From the NCBI GenBank assembly GCA_023450935.1, contig JAEXGH010000017.1, forward strand, positions 16,493 through 80,492: a DNA stretch of 64,000 nt, written 5' to 3'. Origin of the DNA: Verrucomicrobiota bacterium. GTDB lineage: Bacteria; Verrucomicrobiota; Verrucomicrobiia; Opitutales; Intestinicryptomonadaceae. Below, piece by piece: positions 26,725 through 36,092 of the stretch (its first letter is position 1; every line of letters begins with the position of its first letter). The notes below the pieces were generated by a model. That model saw only the letters and a program-made list of their open reading frames with translations. It was not told where the DNA came from and did no database searches. The translations under genes were made by a program, and so were the position numbers.

Positions 26725-27321
26725 CTACGCGTCTTTTTTATTTTCAATTACTTTGTCTACAATGCCGTATTTCACTGCTTCTTCGGCCGACATAAAGAAG
26801 TCGCGGTCGGAGTCCTTCGCAATTTTTTCCACGCTGTTGCCCGTGAGCTTTGAAAGTATTTCGTTGACTTTCGTGCGCCAGCGCAGGATTTCGTTGGCGG
26901 CAATGGAGACATCGCGCGCCTGCCCCGACGCGCCGCCGTAGGGCTGGTGAATCATCACGCGCGAATTCGGCAGCGAGTAGCGTTTGCCCTTTGTGCCCGC
27001 GGCAAGCAGAATGGTTGCCATGCTTGCGCACTGCCCCACGCAGTATGTCACGACATCGCACGAGAGGAAATTCATTGTGTCGAAAATCGCCATTCCCGCC
27101 GTGAGAGAGCCTCCTGGGCTGTTGATATAAATGTGAACGTCCTTTTTGGGGTCTTCCATTTGCAGGAACAAAAGCTGCGCTATGACTGAGTTTGCAACTC
27201 CGTCGGTAATTGGGGTTCCAATGAAAACTATTCTGTCGCGAAGGAGTCTTGAGTAGACGTCCCACGAACGCTCGCCGCGCCCGTCGCGTTCCACTACTGT
27301 CGGTATGTAATATTCGCCCAT
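26725..27321 (-). CDS. clpP: ClpP protease subunit
   Basis: 198 aa serine protease. The nucleophile box reads VGQCASMAT (usual GQAASMG), the histidine box is SRVMIHQPYGGASGQA, and the family start is YYIPTVVERDGRGERSWDVYSRLL. The tetradecamer forms the proteolytic chamber with ClpX. Three bases separate it from clpX. The Ala-to-Cys and Gly-to-Ala changes near the active serine are mild variants and should not abolish activity. Confidence 0.95.
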   Translation of the reverse strand: MGEYYIPTVVERDGRGERSWDVYSRLLRDRIVFIGTPITDGVANSVIAQLLFLQMEDPKKDVHIYINSPGGSLTAGMAIFDTMNFLSCDVVTYCVGQCASMATILLAAGTKGKRYSLPNSRVMIHQPYGGASGQARDVSIAANEILRWRTKVNEILSKLTGNSVEKIAKDSDRDFFMSAEEAVKYGIVDKVIENKKDA

Positions 27322-27350
27322 ATTTTTTTATTCGGTTGAAGATTGATTAA

Positions 27351-27392
27351 GAAAAAAAGCGCGCGAAGCAATAAAAAACCGCCGCGCGCGCC
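27351..27392 (-). terminator. Terminator/attenuator between tig and clpP
   Basis: On the minus strand GCGCGCG ... CGCGCGC is followed by TTTTTTT, just after the trigger factor stop. It suggests partial uncoupling of tig from clpPX, with a clpP promoter in the short gap before 27321. Confidence 0.65.
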
Positions 27393-27415
27393 ACGTTTTG
27401 AAAGCAGCCAGCCTG

Positions 27416-28717
27416 CTACGCTTTGACGCTTGTCTGGGCTTTTTCGGCGATAAAGTTTATTGCCTTTTGAAGGAGGGCGTCGGAGCGGAGGCGGTTAGCT
27501 TTGGCGGGGTCTTTCTTAAGCTGCTTGATGAGGTCTTCGGGCTTTACGCGCGTTCTCATTGCTTCCTGCCAGAGGGCTCTGCCCATATCGTCGTTATCGA
27601 CTTTAAGGTCGTTTGCTTTAGCAACGCGGTTGAGGAAAATGCGCATTTTTGCGCGGGCTTCCGCCTCCTTGTTGGAGGTTTCAACAAGCATTTCCCTGTT
27701 CTTTTCGATGTCGTCCTTCGACGCTCCCGACGACATAAAGCGCATCATCATTTCCTGAAGAATTGATTCGCGTTCGTCTTCAAGCGCGCTTTCGGGCAGG
27801 GGGAACTGGACTTTTTCCAAGAGCTGTTCGACCGCCAACTGGCGTTTCATGACTTCGTTGTTGTTTTTCTTTTCGGCTTCGATGTTCTGCTTGATTTTCG
27901 CCTTGAGCTCGTCAACATCTTTGGCTTCGAAAGCCTTCAGAAAGTCGGCGTCGAGCTCGGGCAGGATTTTTTCGCGGACTTCGAAAATTTCGACTTCGTA
28001 TTCAGCCTTTTTGCCCGCGAGAGCCTCAATGGGCATATCTTTTGCAAATTCGTGCGAGATTGTCTTCTTGTCGCCCTTCTTCATGCCGATGATTCCCTGA
28101 ACAATGCCCTGAACTCCGGGGGCTTCAGTGTTGCCCGCCTCCTCCCAAGTCGATTTCTGGTCGGCAAAAAGCGGCATATCCTTGGCTACTTCCGCCACAG
28201 GTTTGCCGTCGATTGTGCCCTTGTAGGACAGGCGGACAAAGTCGCCCTTCTTGATTTCGCGGTCTACGACGTCGTATTTTGCGCGCTGGTTGCGGTAGTA
28301 TTCAACTGCGTTGTTTACCTCTTCCTCGGTGGCTTCAGTGGGCTGTAGCTCGACTTTCGTTTCGAGACTTGCGGGCATTTCGACAGTCGGGTAGATGTCG
28401 GCGGTGAAGGTGAGAACGCAGCCGTCTTTGTTGTCGTTTTCGATATTGACAACCGAATACAGGTCGAATTCCTTGATGGCGTTCATTGCGTCGATGGCCT
28501 TGCTTGTGAGCGTTCTTTCCGTTTGCGCCTTTATGGCGTCGGCATACGTTTTTTCAATCATTGCTTTGGGCGCGTGGCCGGGGCGGAAGCCCGAAATTTT
28601 TGCGCCGCGAACAAATTCTTCCGTAATTTTTGATGTCTCTTCGGCTACTTCCTTAGTGTCGAAGCTAACGATGATTTTTTTTCTCGTATCGTTGATGTTT
28701 TCAATTTTTGTGTTCAT
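27416..28717 (-). CDS. tig: Trigger factor
   Basis: 433 aa ribosome-associated chaperone and prolyl isomerase. N-terminal ribosome-binding domain with the loop region SGFRPGHAPKAMIEK (consensus GFRxGxxP), a central FKBP-type domain (about 160-245, KKGDFVRLSYKGTIDGKPVA), and a long helical C-terminal arm. It sits upstream of clpP as in many bacteria. Full length. Confidence 0.95.
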   Translation of the reverse strand: MNTKIENINDTRKKIIVSFDTKEVAEETSKITEEFVRGAKISGFRPGHAPKAMIEKTYADAIKAQTERTLTSKAIDAMNAIKEFDLYSVVNIENDNKDGCVLTFTADIYPTVEMPASLETKVELQPTEATEEEVNNAVEYYRNQRAKYDVVDREIKKGDFVRLSYKGTIDGKPVAEVAKDMPLFADQKSTWEEAGNTEAPGVQGIVQGIIGMKKGDKKTISHEFAKDMPIEALAGKKAEYEVEIFEVREKILPELDADFLKAFEAKDVDELKAKIKQNIEAEKKNNNEVMKRQLAVEQLLEKVQFPLPESALEDERESILQEMMMRFMSSGASKDDIEKNREMLVETSNKEAEARAKMRIFLNRVAKANDLKVDNDDMGRALWQEAMRTRVKPEDLIKQLKKDPAKANRLRSDALLQKAINFIAEKAQTSVKA

Positions 28718-28889
28718 AAAAGGGATTTTCTAAGAATTTAAAGGCGGATTATAATGGGCTTTAGCCGCTCCGCGTCAAGACTTTTTATATTTTTACGTTG
28801 CCCAAAGCGGAGCGGTTTGGCTTCCCCGAGACATCGTTTGGGCTGACGTTGAAGCCTGCGCCGATTCGCTTCGGGGCGTGGCTGCCGAA

Positions 28890-29858
28890 TTACTTGCGCG
28901 CGCTTTTGTTGCGTGCGCGCCCGAGTCTGTCGCCGACTGCAAGCCACGCGTCGCCGTCGGGCGGACGCTGGCAGTAGAAGCCGAATTTCGAAGTTTTGTC
29001 GAGCTTGCGCAGCAACGAAAACAGGTTGCGCTGCGCATCTTTTGGGTCGCCGTTTTCGCTGAGCCAAAAGTGGTTGGGCTTTGGGTTGTTCGGGCGCGAC
29101 AAATACACGACTTCCCCTTTGAAGCCGGCGGGAATTTCGGAGTCGTCGTCGAACAGTTCCAGAGTATGCTTGGGGCTGTAGTGGCTTTTCAGCATTCCGG
29201 GGGCTTGCGGGTGGGCTTCGTTGACTTTCGGGGCGCGGTCGATTTTTTCGCCCAGAGCGGCCTCTATTTCGTCGGCGCGCACTGGCCCGGGGCGGAGGAG
29301 CTTTTTGGGCGTCGAAGTCATCAGAACGATTGTCGATTCCACGCCGCATTCGCACTCGCCGCCGTCCAGAACGAAGTCGATTTTATCGCCGAGCTGTTCC
29401 GCTACGTGTGCGGCGCATGTGGGGCTTACATACCCGAACGGATTTGCGCTCGGCGCGGCAATCGGGACGTTTGCCGCCACGATGAGTTCGTGCATTATTT
29501 TGTGCGAGGGCATTCTGACCGCCACAGTAGGCATTCCCGCGGTAACCAAGTCGGGCACGCAGGGCTTTTTGGGCAGAATCATTGTAAGCGGCCCGGGCCA
29601 GAAACGTTTTGCAAGCCTGCGGGCGTCTTCCGAAAATTCGGCGACGCGCTCCGCCATTTGCATATCGCTTACGTGCACAATGAGCGGGTCGATAAACGGT
29701 CGCGATTTCGCGCGGAATATTTTGGCTACAGCGTCTTCATCGAGCGCGTTTGCTGCAAGCCCGTAGACGGTTTCCGTGGGGACGCCGCCTATTTTGCCTT
29801 CAGAAATAAAACGAGCCGCCCCAAGAATGTCTCGCGACGGCTGCAAAGGTTTTTCCAT
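28890..29858 (-). CDS. sua5: L-threonylcarbamoyladenylate synthase (Sua5/YrdC)
   Basis: 322 aa. The N-terminal YrdC domain has GGVPTETVYGLAANA, KSRPFIDPLIVHV, and PGPLTMILPKK; the C-terminal Sua5 domain follows the linker APGMLKSHYSPKHTL. It makes the threonylcarbamoyl-AMP needed for tRNA t6A37. Length matches the Sua5 form rather than the short TsaC. It follows rpsR by 15 bases on the same strand. The 170 bases to tig contain no gene. Confidence 0.93.
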   Translation of the reverse strand: MEKPLQPSRDILGAARFISEGKIGGVPTETVYGLAANALDEDAVAKIFRAKSRPFIDPLIVHVSDMQMAERVAEFSEDARRLAKRFWPGPLTMILPKKPCVPDLVTAGMPTVAVRMPSHKIMHELIVAANVPIAAPSANPFGYVSPTCAAHVAEQLGDKIDFVLDGGECECGVESTIVLMTSTPKKLLRPGPVRADEIEAALGEKIDRAPKVNEAHPQAPGMLKSHYSPKHTLELFDDDSEIPAGFKGEVVYLSRPNNPKPNHFWLSENGDPKDAQRNLFSLLRKLDKTSKFGFYCQRPPDGDAWLAVGDRLGRARNKSARK

Positions 29859-29873
29859 TTCGACGACCCGAAT

Positions 29874-30059
29874 TTACTTCATAAGAAGCATATTGCGGGC
29901 GTGTTTTACTGTCTTTTTAATGTGGCGTTGTTCCTTTGAGGACAAACCCGTGAACTTGCGGGGCAAGATTTTGCCCGTCTCCGTGACATAGCGATTCATC
30001 GATTCTGCGTCGACGAACGTCAATTCCATTACGTTTTTCTTTTTTGTTTCTTCTGCCAT
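29874..30059 (-). CDS. rpsR: 30S ribosomal protein S18
   Basis: 61 aa, very short but with the S18 core: YVTETGKILPRKFTGLSSKE and QRHIKKTVKHARNMLLM, which bind 16S rRNA beside S6. The start MAEETKKKN at 30059 is chosen over a longer in-frame start because the upstream residues do not resemble S18. rpsF and rplI are not adjacent; upstream is the 131 bp repeat and the AT-rich cassette. Confidence 0.92.
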   Translation of the reverse strand: MAEETKKKNVMELTFVDAESMNRYVTETGKILPRKFTGLSSKEQRHIKKTVKHARNMLLMK

Positions 30060-30191
30060 ATCTGTTTGTTTCTTATTATTAAATGTTTCCCCGGTTCGTT
30101 CCCGAGCCTCGCCCGAAACCGACCATTTCGAAAATAAACCCCCAATGTTGCTGTTTCCCAAAAGCTATGCAAGCTTTTTTTTCGACTTTTT

Positions 30192-30322
30192 GCATACCGC
30201 CCGCCTTCGGTTCCCCCGCGCCCTGCAATCCCGACACACAAGAGTTAATTCAAGTTTTGTGATTACAATTTAAAAGTTAAGAGGCGCAAATCCTCCTTGA
30301 GGAGTATACACTTTTAACAAAG
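30192..30322. repeat. 131 bp direct repeat, copy 1 (left end of cassette)
   Basis: Identical to 33261-33391 except for one base (T at about 30246, G in the other copy). It contains TTAAAAG ... CTTTTAA and CTCCTTGAGGAG inverted repeats at its right part. The gap 30060-30463 otherwise holds only AT-rich sequence, presumably with the promoters of rpsR and of the cassette gene. Confidence 0.95.
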
Positions 30323-30463
30323 TGGTAAACATCTTCTGGTATAATTTTCAGAAAAATTCCGCCTTACTAGTTACTGTAAATTGTAAATACAAAAATTCGA
30401 GTTTATTCCAAAACACACAAAACAAAATTGCGCAAAATCACTAAACAGAATATCCTGCCCCCC

Positions 30464-31822
30464 ATGGAAACTAGAATCAAAACCCGATATGGGACTATAT
30501 GTTACGACAGAGCAATGAACTTTTCTTTACTTGAAGGCTTATTTCTAAGTAAAGAAATCAAAGATGCGTTTGAGATTTTAAATGCATCTTTATTTAAATT
30601 AAAAACAGGATGCATAAGTAAAAATACAATAAATATATTTTTTCGCGAAGGTGAAAAACTTACAGACATTTTGGATGTTATCATACAAAAATTCAAATGG
30701 AAAGAAATAAAATGCGTGCGGAAGCAATCATATCTTGATGCCCAAAACAGTAAGGATTTATTTATATTGGCCTCAATTTCCCCATATGGAGAAATAAATG
30801 TATACAACTCTTTCTTCAACAGGGAAATATCAAAAGATAATCGAGCGGGGGTAGTTATACATGAAGTTGCTCACCTTGTAGGATTAACGGAGGAATATAA
30901 CCTTAATACTACCTCAGGTAAAATTACAAGTGCTGAGTCAGTAAAGAATTTTTGTCTATATGTAAACGGTAAACTTTCTCTTCACGAAATTCTCAAAGAA
31001 AATGAACGATATCCAAGTAATGATTCTGACGAGATGACGTATAGAACAAATCCCAACAGGAGAAAAAATGGCGAATTCGATTTCGGTCCAGATAACGGAG
31101 TTATCAACAAATCGGAGAACCGTAGTAACAATCAAAGAGTAGATTCTGTTTTGAACAAGGGAAAGAACGAACTCTTGGACAAACTCTCAGCAAAAGAAAA
31201 AAATACGCTTATACAAAATGGGATAGCATTTGAAGCCGACACTATAACAACTAGGCCGTCAAATAAATATAAATCACCTCAACAAAGTAAATCCGAATTC
31301 AAGCACGGAGGATTCGGGAATAACGAAATTTTTGTAGGAAAAGATCCCGATCCAAATGCAGATCCGAACGACAAACCACGAGTATGGGGTGCTTTCGATG
31401 CAAAACTCAAAGGATTAAAGAAAAATACGGTATACACTGTCATTCAAAAAAATACCTTCAGGCGTAGAAAATTTGGTAATGACATGATCGAAGAAGAAAA
31501 TATCGTTGTTATACATGAAATACGCACAGATAACAACGGGAATGCATACCTCAGACGTATTGGAATTGTAAACGAAGCAACAAGCAACGAAAATGCCGAA
31601 GACTTGGAACAAATTGAAATTGATGTAGACCTAGAACTGCTTGAGGGGGCGGCCACATCACACTTCAAGCAAATAAAAAAAGAAATCAAACATACGAACT
31701 CCGCCGATTATGTAACTAGACATGCAACGCTTAATAATGGGGGGAAAGTCAAAAAAGAGGAAGTTGATAAGCTAAAAGGTCGATTAATTTTTTCAGGACG
31801 TTTCAAAAAAGATATCTTTTAA
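30464..31822 (+). CDS. Unrecognised protein with HExxH zincin motif (cassette gene 1)
   Basis: 452 aa from the ATG at 30464 (a TTG at 30428 is also in frame). Residues 130-145 read VVIHEVAHLVGLTEEY: an HExxHxxGxxEE arrangement (H133, E134, H137) typical of zincin metallopeptidases, preceded by a strand-rich ISPYGEINVYNSFF segment as in M35-like enzymes. No signal peptide is seen. The C-terminal 250 residues (polar and charged) match nothing I know. Base composition is far more AT-rich than the neighbours, a sign of transfer. It converges on gene 2 with two bases between stops and lies within the 131 bp direct repeats. A toxin or effector protease is one possibility only. Confidence 0.7.
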   Translation: METRIKTRYGTICYDRAMNFSLLEGLFLSKEIKDAFEILNASLFKLKTGCISKNTINIFFREGEKLTDILDVIIQKFKWKEIKCVRKQSYLDAQNSKDLFILASISPYGEINVYNSFFNREISKDNRAGVVIHEVAHLVGLTEEYNLNTTSGKITSAESVKNFCLYVNGKLSLHEILKENERYPSNDSDEMTYRTNPNRRKNGEFDFGPDNGVINKSENRSNNQRVDSVLNKGKNELLDKLSAKEKNTLIQNGIAFEADTITTRPSNKYKSPQQSKSEFKHGGFGNNEIFVGKDPDPNADPNDKPRVWGAFDAKLKGLKKNTVYTVIQKNTFRRRKFGNDMIEEENIVVIHEIRTDNNGNAYLRRIGIVNEATSNENAEDLEQIEIDVDLELLEGAATSHFKQIKKEIKHTNSADYVTRHATLNNGGKVKKEEVDKLKGRLIFSGRFKKDIF

Positions 31823-31824
31823 CA

Positions 31825-33174
31825 TTATTCCAATTTCCTGATTTTCAGCGAATCCAATTTCGATTGGCGTTCGTTTTTCATTCTCTTATAGGCGGGGAAA
31901 TAAATACCTCCGCCTGCTTTTTCGTAGAAAGTTTCAACCAAATCTTCGTCAACTTCAAGTCCCGTTAGTAGGTTTTCCAAAAGAAACGTGGCAACAACCG
32001 CCTCAATCGCCGCACCCTCGGCTAAAAGATTTTCCAGCACCGCTTCAGCCTGCCTGCGGTTATAGTCGGGATTGCGCTCGGAAACGACAAGATCTTCCGT
32101 CCACGCGTAATACGGGAATTTTACAATTTTTCGTTTCGCGCCGTATTTTATTATATTGTATTTCTCGTTAAAGAGTTTCAACAACGTATCGTTTGTAACA
32201 CTCGGATTTTTTCCAAAAGTTTCGTTCTTGTGCTTTTCCCATAACCAGCGCCATTCCCTCGAAAATTGCGGCAGCCTCTTAAACATAGACACTCGGCGTT
32301 GGATATACTTCATTCGCGCCTTGTCGGCTTTCAACCGCCAATAGTCGGCAAGTTTTGAATCGGTGTCCCGAGAATCGTAAACGCCGCCGTAAATGTCGGC
32401 AAGAGCCTGCATATCCCAGAAGTCACGCGAACGAGAAAGAATGTATAGCGCGAAATCCCTGTCTTTGGGGACACAAAATCCTGCGTAAAAATTCCGCCAA
32501 AGCAAATGGTTTGAACGGGCTATGATTTGGTCGCTGCGAAATATATCGCGCGGGAACCCCATTTCTCCGCGCCGAAAAGCCAGCGCATAAATGCCGCCGC
32601 ACCCGTAATTGTTTGAGCCCGCAAAAGGCGCGTCGCAAAATACGTCAAGCTCGAAGTCGGAATACAATTTTTTGAAATATTCCGCGGCTTGCTTGCTTTG
32701 TTTTTCGGAATAAAGCAGGTTGGCAAAGTTGCAAAATTCCAGCGGGGCGTCCAACAAATTTTTATTCCTTATCGAAGCTTCCGCCCATTTAAATGCTAGC
32801 TGTTTGTCGCGGAATTTTGGGGTATCAGTCATTTCCTTCATTTCAGTCTCGGTAGGGAAAGCCAACAATTCGGGCGGAATTTTGTCGTTGAAGCGGAAAA
32901 ATACGGTCTTCGAATCCCACCCCTGATAATAAAGGGAAAGTTCTAGCGCCCTCAGACTGTTTTCTTGGGCGAGCGACTCCATAAAAGCCACAGGATTTCT
33001 GCAGTATATTGACTTTTCATTGCCTGAAAGAACAACATCGGCATAAACGTGTTTTACAAGGGACTTCCCGAAGGCAATTTCCCCCGCACAAACAGTAAAA
33101 CCGGAAAATATCCCAAAAAGAAAGAATGTTGAAAAAAAACGCCTCATCCCTCGTTGTCGGAAAGGGAATACCAT
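31825..33174 (-). CDS. Exported helical-repeat protein (Sel1-like), cassette gene 2
   Basis: 449 aa. A signal peptide follows the second possible start (MRRFFSTFFLFGIFSGFTVCA; 33147), so the protein is likely periplasmic or secreted. The body is helical, with a Sel1/TPR-like unit at MQALADIYGGVYDSRDTDSK and LADYWRLKAD. No catalytic motif is seen. It lies tail-to-tail with the zincin gene inside the same repeat-flanked segment, so a functional pairing (for example inhibitor or partner) is conceivable but unproven. Composition is closer to the host than gene 1. Confidence 0.65.
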   Translation of the reverse strand: MVFPFRQRGMRRFFSTFFLFGIFSGFTVCAGEIAFGKSLVKHVYADVVLSGNEKSIYCRNPVAFMESLAQENSLRALELSLYYQGWDSKTVFFRFNDKIPPELLAFPTETEMKEMTDTPKFRDKQLAFKWAEASIRNKNLLDAPLEFCNFANLLYSEKQSKQAAEYFKKLYSDFELDVFCDAPFAGSNNYGCGGIYALAFRRGEMGFPRDIFRSDQIIARSNHLLWRNFYAGFCVPKDRDFALYILSRSRDFWDMQALADIYGGVYDSRDTDSKLADYWRLKADKARMKYIQRRVSMFKRLPQFSREWRWLWEKHKNETFGKNPSVTNDTLLKLFNEKYNIIKYGAKRKIVKFPYYAWTEDLVVSERNPDYNRRQAEAVLENLLAEGAAIEAVVATFLLENLLTGLEVDEDLVETFYEKAGGGIYFPAYKRMKNERQSKLDSLKIRKLE

Positions 33175-33260
33175 ATTTAAACGTTGTCAAAGATAAAATA
33201 AAAATGGTGATAGTATTTCATTTTTTAAGAGCAAATACATTCCGCCACTAAGGAGTATAG

Positions 33261-33391
33261 GCATACCGCCCGCCTTCGGTTCCCCCGCGCCCTGCAATCC
33301 CGACACACAAGAGTGAATTCAAGTTTTGTGATTACAATTTAAAAGTTAAGAGGCGCAAATCCTCCTTGAGGAGTATACACTTTTAACAAAG
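33261..33391. repeat. 131 bp direct repeat, copy 2 (right end of cassette)
   Basis: Same orientation as copy 1, offset 3069 bases. It ends ten bases before the guaB terminator. Immediately left of it AAGGAGTATAG resembles the GAGGAGTATAC inside the repeat, hinting at a further decayed piece. The 33175-33452 gap holds this repeat and the terminator, no gene. Confidence 0.95.
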
Positions 33392-33399
33392 GCAGAAAC

Positions 33400-33430
33400 A
33401 AAAAAACGCGATGGGTATCGCGTTTTTGTT
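33400..33430. terminator. Terminator of guaB
   Basis: ACGCGAT-gggt-ATCGCGT at 33406-33423 flanked by AAAAAA and TTTTTG; works for guaB on the minus strand and probably in both directions. Confidence 0.85.
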
Positions 33431-33452
33431 TTTGGTGGAATATTATCTGCGT

Positions 33453-35009
33453 TTATTTTGCGGGGGTTTGTTTTATTTCGATTACGTCGTGCGTCGAGCT
33501 TTCTTTTTGTCCCGCGCCCGTAAGTCTTGTATAGCGGGCGTTTGCGCGGAGTTCGGGAAGCGTTTTCGCGCCCAGATAGCCCATTCCGCTCTGGATTCCG
33601 CCCACGAACTGGCGCAGGGCGTCGTCAACCGACTGCGAAACTTCCTTGAGAGCCTCCACGCCCTCTGCCGTGATTTTATCCGTCTTGACTTTGAAATCGT
33701 GCCCGTATCTTGCCGCGCTTCCCGCTTTCATAGCCGACAAGCTGCCCATTCCGCGGTATTGTTTATACATTTTGCCGTTGATTTCCATTATCTGACCGGG
33801 GGCTTCGGGGCAACCCGCCAAGAGACCACCGCAAATCATGCAGTCGGCGAGCGTAAGAGCCTTTACCATATCGCCGCTCTTTGTTATGCCGCCGTCGGCA
33901 ATAGTGCGGACGCCGAGTTTGCGCGCCTGCGCTGAGCAGACGTATAAAGCCGTCAACTGCGGAATTCCCACGCCCGCGACGATGCGGGTTGTGCATATCG
34001 ACCCCGGCCCTTGACCGATTTTGATTGCGTCTGCACCGCGCTCGGCGAGGAACTCGACTCCCGCGGCGTTAGTTACGTTGCCGCCTATGAGCGTAAGTTC
34101 GGGGAAGGCGTCGCGCAACGCCTTTACGGTGTCGCCGACTCCCTTTGTGAAGCCGTGCGCCGTGGAGACTGCCGCCACGTCGAGCCCCTTGTCAACCATT
34201 GCGCCTACGTGGTCGATGATGTTTTCAAAGTCGAGTTCTCCGTCGGGTTTGCGCATCATTGCAATCGACGCGCCGCAGCGCAGGCGGAATTTTGCGTCGC
34301 GCGTGTGTTTTTGGGGGCGGTTGCGCTCTTCGGAAATGCGCTCAATGTCGCTGAGGGTGAACAGTCCGCAGAGTTTGTCGGCGTCGTCCACGACAAGGAG
34401 CTTATGCACGCCGAAATGTTTGTCGAAAAATTCGTCGGCGACGGCGATGGGGTCTTCGCCCAGCCGGCTTTGACGGACGGTGAAAACGTCGGCGCGCGGC
34501 GTCATTGCCTTGCTGACCGGCATTGCGGCGTATCTTTCCTTTACGGTGCTTCCGGGGAGAAGCCCCACGAGGGTGTTGTCTTTGTCTACCACGGGGAATG
34601 TGCGGAAGCGGAAATTCTTTTCGCCAACGAGGTGGAGGACGTCGCCGATGAGCATATCGGGGGAGACCTTAACCGGATCCTGAATGAGTCCGTGAATGTA
34701 GTTTTTAACGCGGACAACCTCCGCAAGCTGGTCGGTCTGCGACATATTGCAGTGTATAAGCCCCAGACCGCCGTTGCGCGCCATTGCAATCGCCATTTGG
34801 GATTCCGTTACGGTATCCATATCCGACGAAATGATGGGCAGGGGCAGTTCTATCGAATCCGACAGCGAGGAATCGAGCCTTGTTTCGCGCGGGAGCACCT
34901 CAGAATATTGGGTTGCCAACGATACGTCGTCGTATGTGAGCGCGTAGCCGCAGTTCGATGTGAAGAACTTTTCGGCGTTGAGGAAGAATTTTTCGTCTAT
35001 ACTGTTCAT
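33453..35009 (-). CDS. guaB: IMP dehydrogenase
   Basis: 518 aa, rate-limiting enzyme of GMP synthesis. TIM barrel with two inserted CBS domains (about 115-245), active-site loop GPGSICTTRIVAGVGIPQ with the catalytic cysteine, IADGGITKSGDMVKAL and the flap region YKQYRGMGSLSAM. Slightly longer than usual because of an N-terminal extension. Alone on its transcript. Confidence 0.95.
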   Translation of the reverse strand: MNSIDEKFFLNAEKFFTSNCGYALTYDDVSLATQYSEVLPRETRLDSSLSDSIELPLPIISSDMDTVTESQMAIAMARNGGLGLIHCNMSQTDQLAEVVRVKNYIHGLIQDPVKVSPDMLIGDVLHLVGEKNFRFRTFPVVDKDNTLVGLLPGSTVKERYAAMPVSKAMTPRADVFTVRQSRLGEDPIAVADEFFDKHFGVHKLLVVDDADKLCGLFTLSDIERISEERNRPQKHTRDAKFRLRCGASIAMMRKPDGELDFENIIDHVGAMVDKGLDVAAVSTAHGFTKGVGDTVKALRDAFPELTLIGGNVTNAAGVEFLAERGADAIKIGQGPGSICTTRIVAGVGIPQLTALYVCSAQARKLGVRTIADGGITKSGDMVKALTLADCMICGGLLAGCPEAPGQIMEINGKMYKQYRGMGSLSAMKAGSAARYGHDFKVKTDKITAEGVEALKEVSQSVDDALRQFVGGIQSGMGYLGAKTLPELRANARYTRLTGAGQKESSTHDVIEIKQTPAK

Positions 35010-35070
35010 AAAGTTCCCTTTTCCCCTACGTTAGGTATACCCGACGTTTTGCTGTGTCAAGCTTTTTTTG

Positions 35071-36072
35071 CTATGGGAACAGTTTTTTTACCGTGTCTAT
35101 CAGCGTGTTGCGGATTAAAATTTTTCCGTTGCGAACCGTGAACATAACGCGGCAGCGGCGTTTTATTTCGTCGGGATTGAAACGCAGGACTTTCAAATCG
35201 CCCTTTTTCATGTTTTCGGCGGCGGGAATGTTTACGCGCACCAGTTTTTGCGGCAGCCCATACCAAGTAAACGATATGTCCCAGCCGTTGCCCGCGCCCG
35301 CGTTTTCGACGAGGTTCGGATACATTTTCGCGAAGTCGGGAACGGCGTCGGTTGCAATCCTCACCGTGAACGCCGTCGGAAGCCCCTTTATATATTCGGC
35401 CATCGAGTTTATTTTGCCCGCGCGCGCACTGTAGAAGAAGTCGAGCGGGTCGAAGCCCGTAAGGTTTATTCCGTTGTAGTTGCCGAATTTGTTTTTGTCC
35501 TTGAAGCGGCGCGAACCGTAATACCATTTGTCGAAATTCATGCTCGACATCAGCCCGATTTCAAAGTGCAGATGCGCCTGCTCCTTGCGGATTGTGTAGC
35601 CGCCCGCCGAGCGTCCCATTTTGCCGAGGCGCGCGCCCGCGCGGACGTGCCCGCCCACAGCCATAGACGGCGAAATTTCCGCCATATGCGCGTAGAGCGT
35701 GTAGACTGCAACGTCTTCGGCGTCGTGGACGAGCACGACGTATTTGCCGTAGCCGCTGTTTCCCGCAAAGCGGTTGACGAGCGTTATGCGCCCGTCCATA
35801 GCCGCGTAGATGTCGTCGAGGGCTTCGTATTTTTTGTCGCGATTAAGCGGCTTGATGTCGATTCCCTCGTGGAATTTATAGCCGTTATTGCGGACGTCGC
35901 CAAACGCCCCGCTCATGGGGTTGCCGCTTACCGTTGGCTGGAGGAACGCTTCGGGGGGACGCCCTTCGGCGAAGTCTTTGGAGGGCGTGGGCCACACTAC
36001 GTCGGCGCGCGCCGAAAACGCGGAGACCGCCAGCGCAAACGCCGCGAAGATATGGATTGCGTTTTTTTTCAT
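35071..36072 (-). CDS. M23 (LytM-type) peptidase, exported
   Basis: 333 aa with a signal peptide ending near SARA. The LytM metal motif is present as HEGID (H-x3-D) and HLHFEI (H-x-H), with YAHMAEI between, so the zinc site appears complete; enzymes of this family cut peptidoglycan cross-links or activate amidases. A C-terminal beta-domain (about 220-330) follows, with no known function. It is last of the series prfB, unknown, SecD-like lipoprotein and M23 on the minus strand. Confidence 0.88.
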   Translation of the reverse strand: MKKNAIHIFAAFALAVSAFSARADVVWPTPSKDFAEGRPPEAFLQPTVSGNPMSGAFGDVRNNGYKFHEGIDIKPLNRDKKYEALDDIYAAMDGRITLVNRFAGNSGYGKYVVLVHDAEDVAVYTLYAHMAEISPSMAVGGHVRAGARLGKMGRSAGGYTIRKEQAHLHFEIGLMSSMNFDKWYYGSRRFKDKNKFGNYNGINLTGFDPLDFFYSARAGKINSMAEYIKGLPTAFTVRIATDAVPDFAKMYPNLVENAGAGNGWDISFTWYGLPQKLVRVNIPAAENMKKGDLKVLRFNPDEIKRRCRVMFTVRNGKILIRNTLIDTVKKLFP

Positions 36073-36092
36073 TTGTCCGAAAAACGCCCGCG

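Noticed and set aside
28878..29939. Long plus-strand open frame (353 codons) antisense to the Sua5 gene
   Set aside because: Composition is that of a reverse-complement shadow; the minus strand encodes a well-conserved protein over the same bases.
30428..30463. TTG start for the zincin gene at 30428
   Set aside because: In frame, but lacks a ribosome binding site and adds only 12 residues; the ATG at 30464 is preferred.
34011..35141. 376-codon plus-strand frame over guaB
   Set aside because: Shadow of IMP dehydrogenase; no family-like sequence, start or ribosome binding site.
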